The notes below the pieces were generated by a model. That model was not told the origin of the DNA. It did not search any database and saw only the letters and a program-made list of their open reading frames with translations. Both the position numbers and the translations under genes were made by a program. A stretch of 64,000 nt of DNA from Rhabdornis inornatus (Eukaryota; Chordata; Aves; Passeriformes; Rhabdornithidae), in contig VWZS01009594.1 of NCBI GenBank assembly GCA_013397075.1, forward strand, positions 458,694-522,693, written 5' to 3'. Shown here one piece after another: positions 59,746 to 64,000 of this stretch (its first letter is position 1; every line of letters starts with the position of its first letter).

Positions 59746-62004
59746 GATAATAGCTGGTCACAACATTTGACATAATTTGTGTTTAGAAGTCTGAGGTTAT
59801 TTTTGCCAGAGTAGTTGAGGTGATTGTGGTGTTACATTTAGGGGTATTTATGACCTTGATATTTTTATCACAGTGGAAAGAAGAGCAAACAGAGCTTTTG
59901 ACAAAATATAAAAGACCTTAATATCCATTTTGTGGGTTTGAACAAGCCACACTTTCCACTGGAGTTATGTTCTGTAGTAGTTGGGGAAGAGGGAGGACAG
60001 GAGGTGGACAGGACTGAGAAAAGCACATGTGGAACTTGTCAAAAGCCCAGGTTCAACACTGAAATCCAGAACACTGCTTTTCTCTTGTGGTTAAATTGTG
60101 CAGAATGAATCAATGGTCTCAGTGTTACTGGCAAAGAAGTTTGTCATTCTTGGAGCTGTGAAGAATGTCTTGAAGGCACGAACAAAGTTTGATTGGTGTA
60201 ACAATGACGCTGCAGTCAGCAAGCCACGGTCACTGCACAGGTGACTGCACAGCTCAGAGGTGGGAAGAGCCCTTTAACTGGGAGCAGCAGGAGCACATCC
60301 TGATCCCTCGGAGCTCCCGACACCTCTGCAGCCCCAACAGTGCTTGAAGCAGGGTGGGAGCACCGCCTGTCCCACCCACCGGAGCAGAAGCAGAGCAGGG
60401 CCCGGCTCTGCTCTGCCTCTCCGTCCTGGTTCCAGGGGCTCCTAGGGCCGGCTCGGGTTTCTGTTGGGACAATCAAACCCACAAGTAGCTCTGAGCACCA
60501 GCACACATGGAGAGAATGCAAATACAGCTGTGCTCCTGTTTATGGACACAGTACAGGAGGTATCTGTACTTGGTTTGGAGAGTTAGCACAAATAGCTGCA
60601 TTAATAATTGCTGCAAAATACACAGTGTCTTCCTTTCAGGTGCCCCAGTAGTGTCAAGACCTACTTCTCTGAGTTACAGCTCAGAGAGCACCCACGGCCT
60701 CACAGAAACCTTTTGTTCCTGCCTTGATTGATTATGGTGATCCACTCTGGGACTACTGGTCGGGAAGAGCTCTTAGCTGGAAGTTCCTGATCTGTTGCTC
60801 CACATTTGGTGCTCATTGCATGTTACAGTACAACGACTCGAGCTAGGCGGGACTTTGGCAGCTTCAGTCTGGATCCGGAGATGGAAACAGCTCATTGTAC
60901 CTTGGCTCATCTCCAGCATCATCCCACCAATCCCAGTGACATGTCACCATTTTAACAAAGGAAAATTCGGATCACTTTGCCCCCCTGCCGCTCCAGTCCA
61001 TGCTGTTTTGTCCTAATCTCTCTCCTAGAAGCTGAGTCCAGCCCTCATGGGTGCTGCTGAGCTTGAAGCACAGGAAGAGTGGGGGCCACCATGTGTTGTG
61101 TGCTGGCATTCCCAGTCTGTTCTTGGGTCACAGTCTCCCCTCCTTCAGGTTGTGTTGGAGTTTGGTGTCTGGCCATGGCAGCTACACTGAAGAAGCTGTG
61201 TGGAGGGTGACCCTCACAGGGAACATTGGGTACCTTATTTGTGGGAAGAGCTCCTCCACCAGGTACTGTGGTGACGATGACAGAGCAGTGCTCCATCCTC
61301 TTGTGGGGACACAGGATTGACATTTCAGCTGCACAAACCCTCCCTGTGAGTGGACACTGGAGCTCTCAGAGTGGACACTGGGGCTCTCAGACCCAAGGTG
61401 GCCCCACTCAGACCCCCGTGCTGTCATTGTGACGTTTGGAGCCACCTTGAGCCAGAGTGACAAACAGGCTTTTGGTTGTTCCATTCTTCAGAACTTCATC
61501 CTGAAGCAACTGCTTGGAAACTTCACCATTCAAAAGTTTCACTTCCCAAATAGTGCTATACTATAAATACCCTGTGCAGTGGGATATGACATTTACTCCC
61601 ACACAAGACACAGCGGGCTTTGTAACTTACAAAGTCCTTAACCCTTGAGTGAACACAAGGTAAGGAGCCTGTGGGACAGACTCGTATTGCAGTCTGTGAG
61701 CTGCTGAGGGCTGCTGGAGAGAAAGCGGGAGGGGAATTGCACACAGAGTTACTGCAGTTAGACTGGAAAAAGTCACTTCTTCCAGCTGTTTGGACATCAC
61801 AGAGTGAAGATTTTGCTTTAGGAATGTTAGTGCTTTATTCCACTCTTATCAACTGATCTCAGAACACTTTCCTTTAATTTGCTTTAATTTCCGATTCTGC
61901 AACTGATTTATGATCCTTGACAAATTTCCTAGTTCCTTGGTTTTGTTTCAGTATAAAACAAATGGTAACTGCTTTTCTCTTGTTTTTTACATGTTGTGTA
62001 TATA
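59746..62004. other. Intron or intergenic DNA, no gene recognised
   Basis: Moderately GC-rich unique DNA with short frames only. Several CAG acceptor-like and GT donor-like sites occur, but no open segment with convincing coding character or phase 2 entry from the exon at 58027 was found. Confidence 0.35.
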
Positions 62005-62272
62005 TATCATAGAGTCATGGAATTGTCTGGGATGGAAACCCAAAGTGAGATGGAAAGCCCATCCAATCCCACCCCCTGCCATGGGCAGGGACACCTGCCA
62101 CTCTCCCAGGCTGCTCCAGGCCCTGTCCAGCCTGGCCTGGGACACTTCCAGGGATCCAGGGGCAGCCACTGCTGCTCTGGGCATCCTGTGCCAGGGCCCC
62201 CCAGAGGGAACAATTTCTTCCTTATCATAGAATCAGAGAACTGTTTGGCTTGGATGGGACCTTAAAGGTCAT
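62005..62272 (-). mobile_element. Two abutting CR1 3' ends, reverse
   Basis: A CR1 copy running from TCATAGAGTCATGGAATTGT through CAGGGGCAGCCACTGCTGCT to about 62225 is followed directly by a second CR1 3' terminus (TCATAGAATCAGAGAACTGT, GGATGGGACCTTAAAGGTCA). The second copy is cut off at the GATA microsatellite. Confidence 0.88.
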
Positions 62273-62281
62273 ATATATATG

Positions 62282-62336
<55 letters not shown>

Positions 62337-62350
62337 TAGGTAGATAATAG
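62265..62350. repeat. TA / GATA / GACA microsatellite
   Basis: TATATATATGAGATA is followed by about a dozen perfect GATA units, then GACA units and a degenerate end. It directly abuts the truncated CR1 copy and is probably length-polymorphic. Confidence 0.97.
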
Positions 62351-62779
62351 AAAGAATAAAGATATATTCTAGAAATTCAGCTGTTAGGCTCTGTCTCTGT
62401 GGGGTGCACTGACTGAAGTGCTGGGGTGCTGATGTTTTATAAATATACTACAGAAATACATAAATATCCTCTCTGTATACATATGTCTCAATGGGCGTAG
62501 GTTTGTAATGTTTGTATGTTTCCTATTGAGAAAGAGCCAAAGTCACCTAGATGGGTAGATTTTAAAATGAGTGGGTCATCTTATCTCATCCCCTTGCATA
62601 ACCTCACCTCAAGCAATGTGTGTGTCAGGGCAAGTCAAGAGCACGATTATCAGAGCAACCCAGTGCTGCTGCTGCTCCTCCGCAGGTAACGAAGCCCAAG
62701 GTTTTAAAAGTGTGTGATGTTGGCTCATGAGTGTTTGTCTGGTGCTTAAAAGACTTTGCAGAAAGGGTTGATGTGAAGC

Positions 62780-63030
62780 TGTGTCTGGGATGTTTAGGAT
62801 GGAGATCAGGAAAAGCTTCTTTCCCCCAGAGCGTGCTGGGCACTGCCCAGGCTCCCCAGGGAATGGTCCCAGTCCCGAGGCTGCCAGAGCTCCAGGAGTG
62901 TTTGGACAGCACTGTCAAGTGACAGGGATGCACAGGGTGGGATTGTTGGGGTGTCTATGCAGGGTTGGGATGGGACTGGATGATCCTTGGGGGTCCCTTC
63001 CAACTTGGGATATTCCATGATTATATGAGA
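62780..63030 (+). mobile_element. CR1 LINE 3' fragment
   Basis: GATGGAGATCAGGAAAAGCT, TGCCCAGGCTCCCCAGGGAA, CTGCCAGAGCTCCAGGAGTG, GATGATCCTTGGGGGTCCCT and GGATATTCCATGATTATATG. It is the same subfamily as the reverse copy at 30365-30600. Confidence 0.92.
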
Positions 63031-64000
63031 GAATGTCTTGGGATATTCATGGCTCTATAAGAGAAATTAATCCTAGCATTGGAAATTGGCTGGTTTCATC
63101 TCCCTGGGGTGGAGGATATGAAAACAAACAAATCCAGGCCTTTGTAGAATGGGTTTGATTCCGATTCTAATCTCAGTTACATCACACAGATGTTATCAAG
63201 TGCATGTGCCAGTGAAAATGCATCAATGGCTTCCCAAAGTTTTTCATCAGCTCTTCTGAATGCCAAGCAGTTCCAATTAATCTGAGATTGGCCCTGTGGG
63301 AATACGCTGCTGCACGGCTTCCTGTTGTCTTTGCCAAGACACGATCCAGCCGCTTGTGTTTGTGAGCAAGTTCTGCTTTCGGCTCTCACTGCGGGGCTAT
63401 CGCAGGAAACACATGGCAGGGCTGCCACGGGGAGCAGGGCCAGAGCTCCTCATGGCTGCTCATTTATGGGCTGGAGGATCCACTAAACATCTATTTGCCT
63501 TCTCTGCTGTGAGCTCAGCTGGGGATTTCAGTGCTCCTCCAATTGCCTGGAGGAGCTGAGTCTTGATCAGATTCTGCTGCAGAGACACCAAAGAGGAAAT
63601 GAGCACTGGGAAGACAAAGCTGAGATTATTAACAGTAGCCTCTGATTTTGGGTGGAGGGTGCTCAGTTTAAGGAAATTTGAGTATCCTTTTTCTTGTAGA
63701 TTACAGGATTTTTCTGGTTGTGATGATTCCCTAAAGGCTTTCCAAACTCAGCTCCCTAAAAATCACTTTTCTGGGAGTCACAGGTTGCACCAGAAACAGA
63801 TGTCACTCACCTCAGATATTTAGGAATATATTAGAGAATAAGCCCCAAATCATTGTCAGAATATTACAGTAGGCATGTGATGGTTTTCTTTCAAGCCCCA
63901 GTTCTGATAATTAAGCAGTAAGTGAAAAAATCAACTACTGTTTTTTGAAAAGGAATTGTTAATATATAGTTCATAGAGATCAGGCTCATGAGTTGTGAGA
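63031..64000. other. Window end, nothing recognised
   Basis: Average-composition DNA without recognised repeats. The minus-strand frame 63428-63177 and the plus-strand frame 63563-63823 have no identifiable homology. Confidence 0.35.

Noticed and set aside
60216..60521. Minus-strand 101-aa frame downstream of the divergent promoter
   Set aside because: Low-complexity composition, no homology recognised, and no flanking splice signals that fit either neighbouring gene.

Overview
The window is vertebrate nuclear DNA, almost certainly from a bird. Genes are multi-exon with GT/AG introns that are mostly short (about 75-500 bp) and GC-rich, CpG-island promoters are present, and the interspersed repeats recognised are nearly all 3' fragments of CR1, the dominant avian LINE. 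Short introns, high GC and many minisatellites suggest a microchromosome. FMNL1 and MAP3K14 lie tail to tail, as I recall for human 17q21.31, so the block looks like conserved synteny.

Layout. 1-2640: poly-G start, then GC-rich DNA with no gene seen. 2645-5616 (+): a compact myosin light chain kinase-like gene made of a kinase domain and a calmodulin-binding segment; nine exons give 378 aa. 5800-12282: CR1 copies, tandem repeats and a 489-bp assembly gap. 12284-28351 (+): FMNL1 (formin-like 1), 24 common coding exons plus two alternative last exons; its first codons lie in the gap and its proline-rich FH1 exon is collapsed to a single N. About 29.65-30.7 kb: short convergent intergenic interval. 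33572-50140 (-): the complete MAP3K14 (NIK) coding sequence in 15 exons, 939 aa, with a noncoding first exon ending at 57751. 57.75-58.13 kb: a CpG-island promoter shared with a divergent plus-strand first exon that starts in a YY1-type motif and encodes an arginine-rich, mitochondrial-presequence-like peptide. 58.13-64.0 kb: probably intron or intergenic DNA, dominated by CR1 pieces and a GATA microsatellite.

The genes are not an operon. FMNL1 is a Rho-family-regulated actin nucleator/elongator prominent in blood cells. MAP3K14 is the kinase driving non-canonical NF-kB signalling in lymphoid cells. The MYLK-like gene would phosphorylate myosin regulatory light chain under Ca2+/calmodulin. 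All exon models were built by eye from open frames, splice-site consensus, phase matching and family knowledge; no alignment or database search was run. In every model the summed coding length is consistent across all junctions, which is the main internal check.
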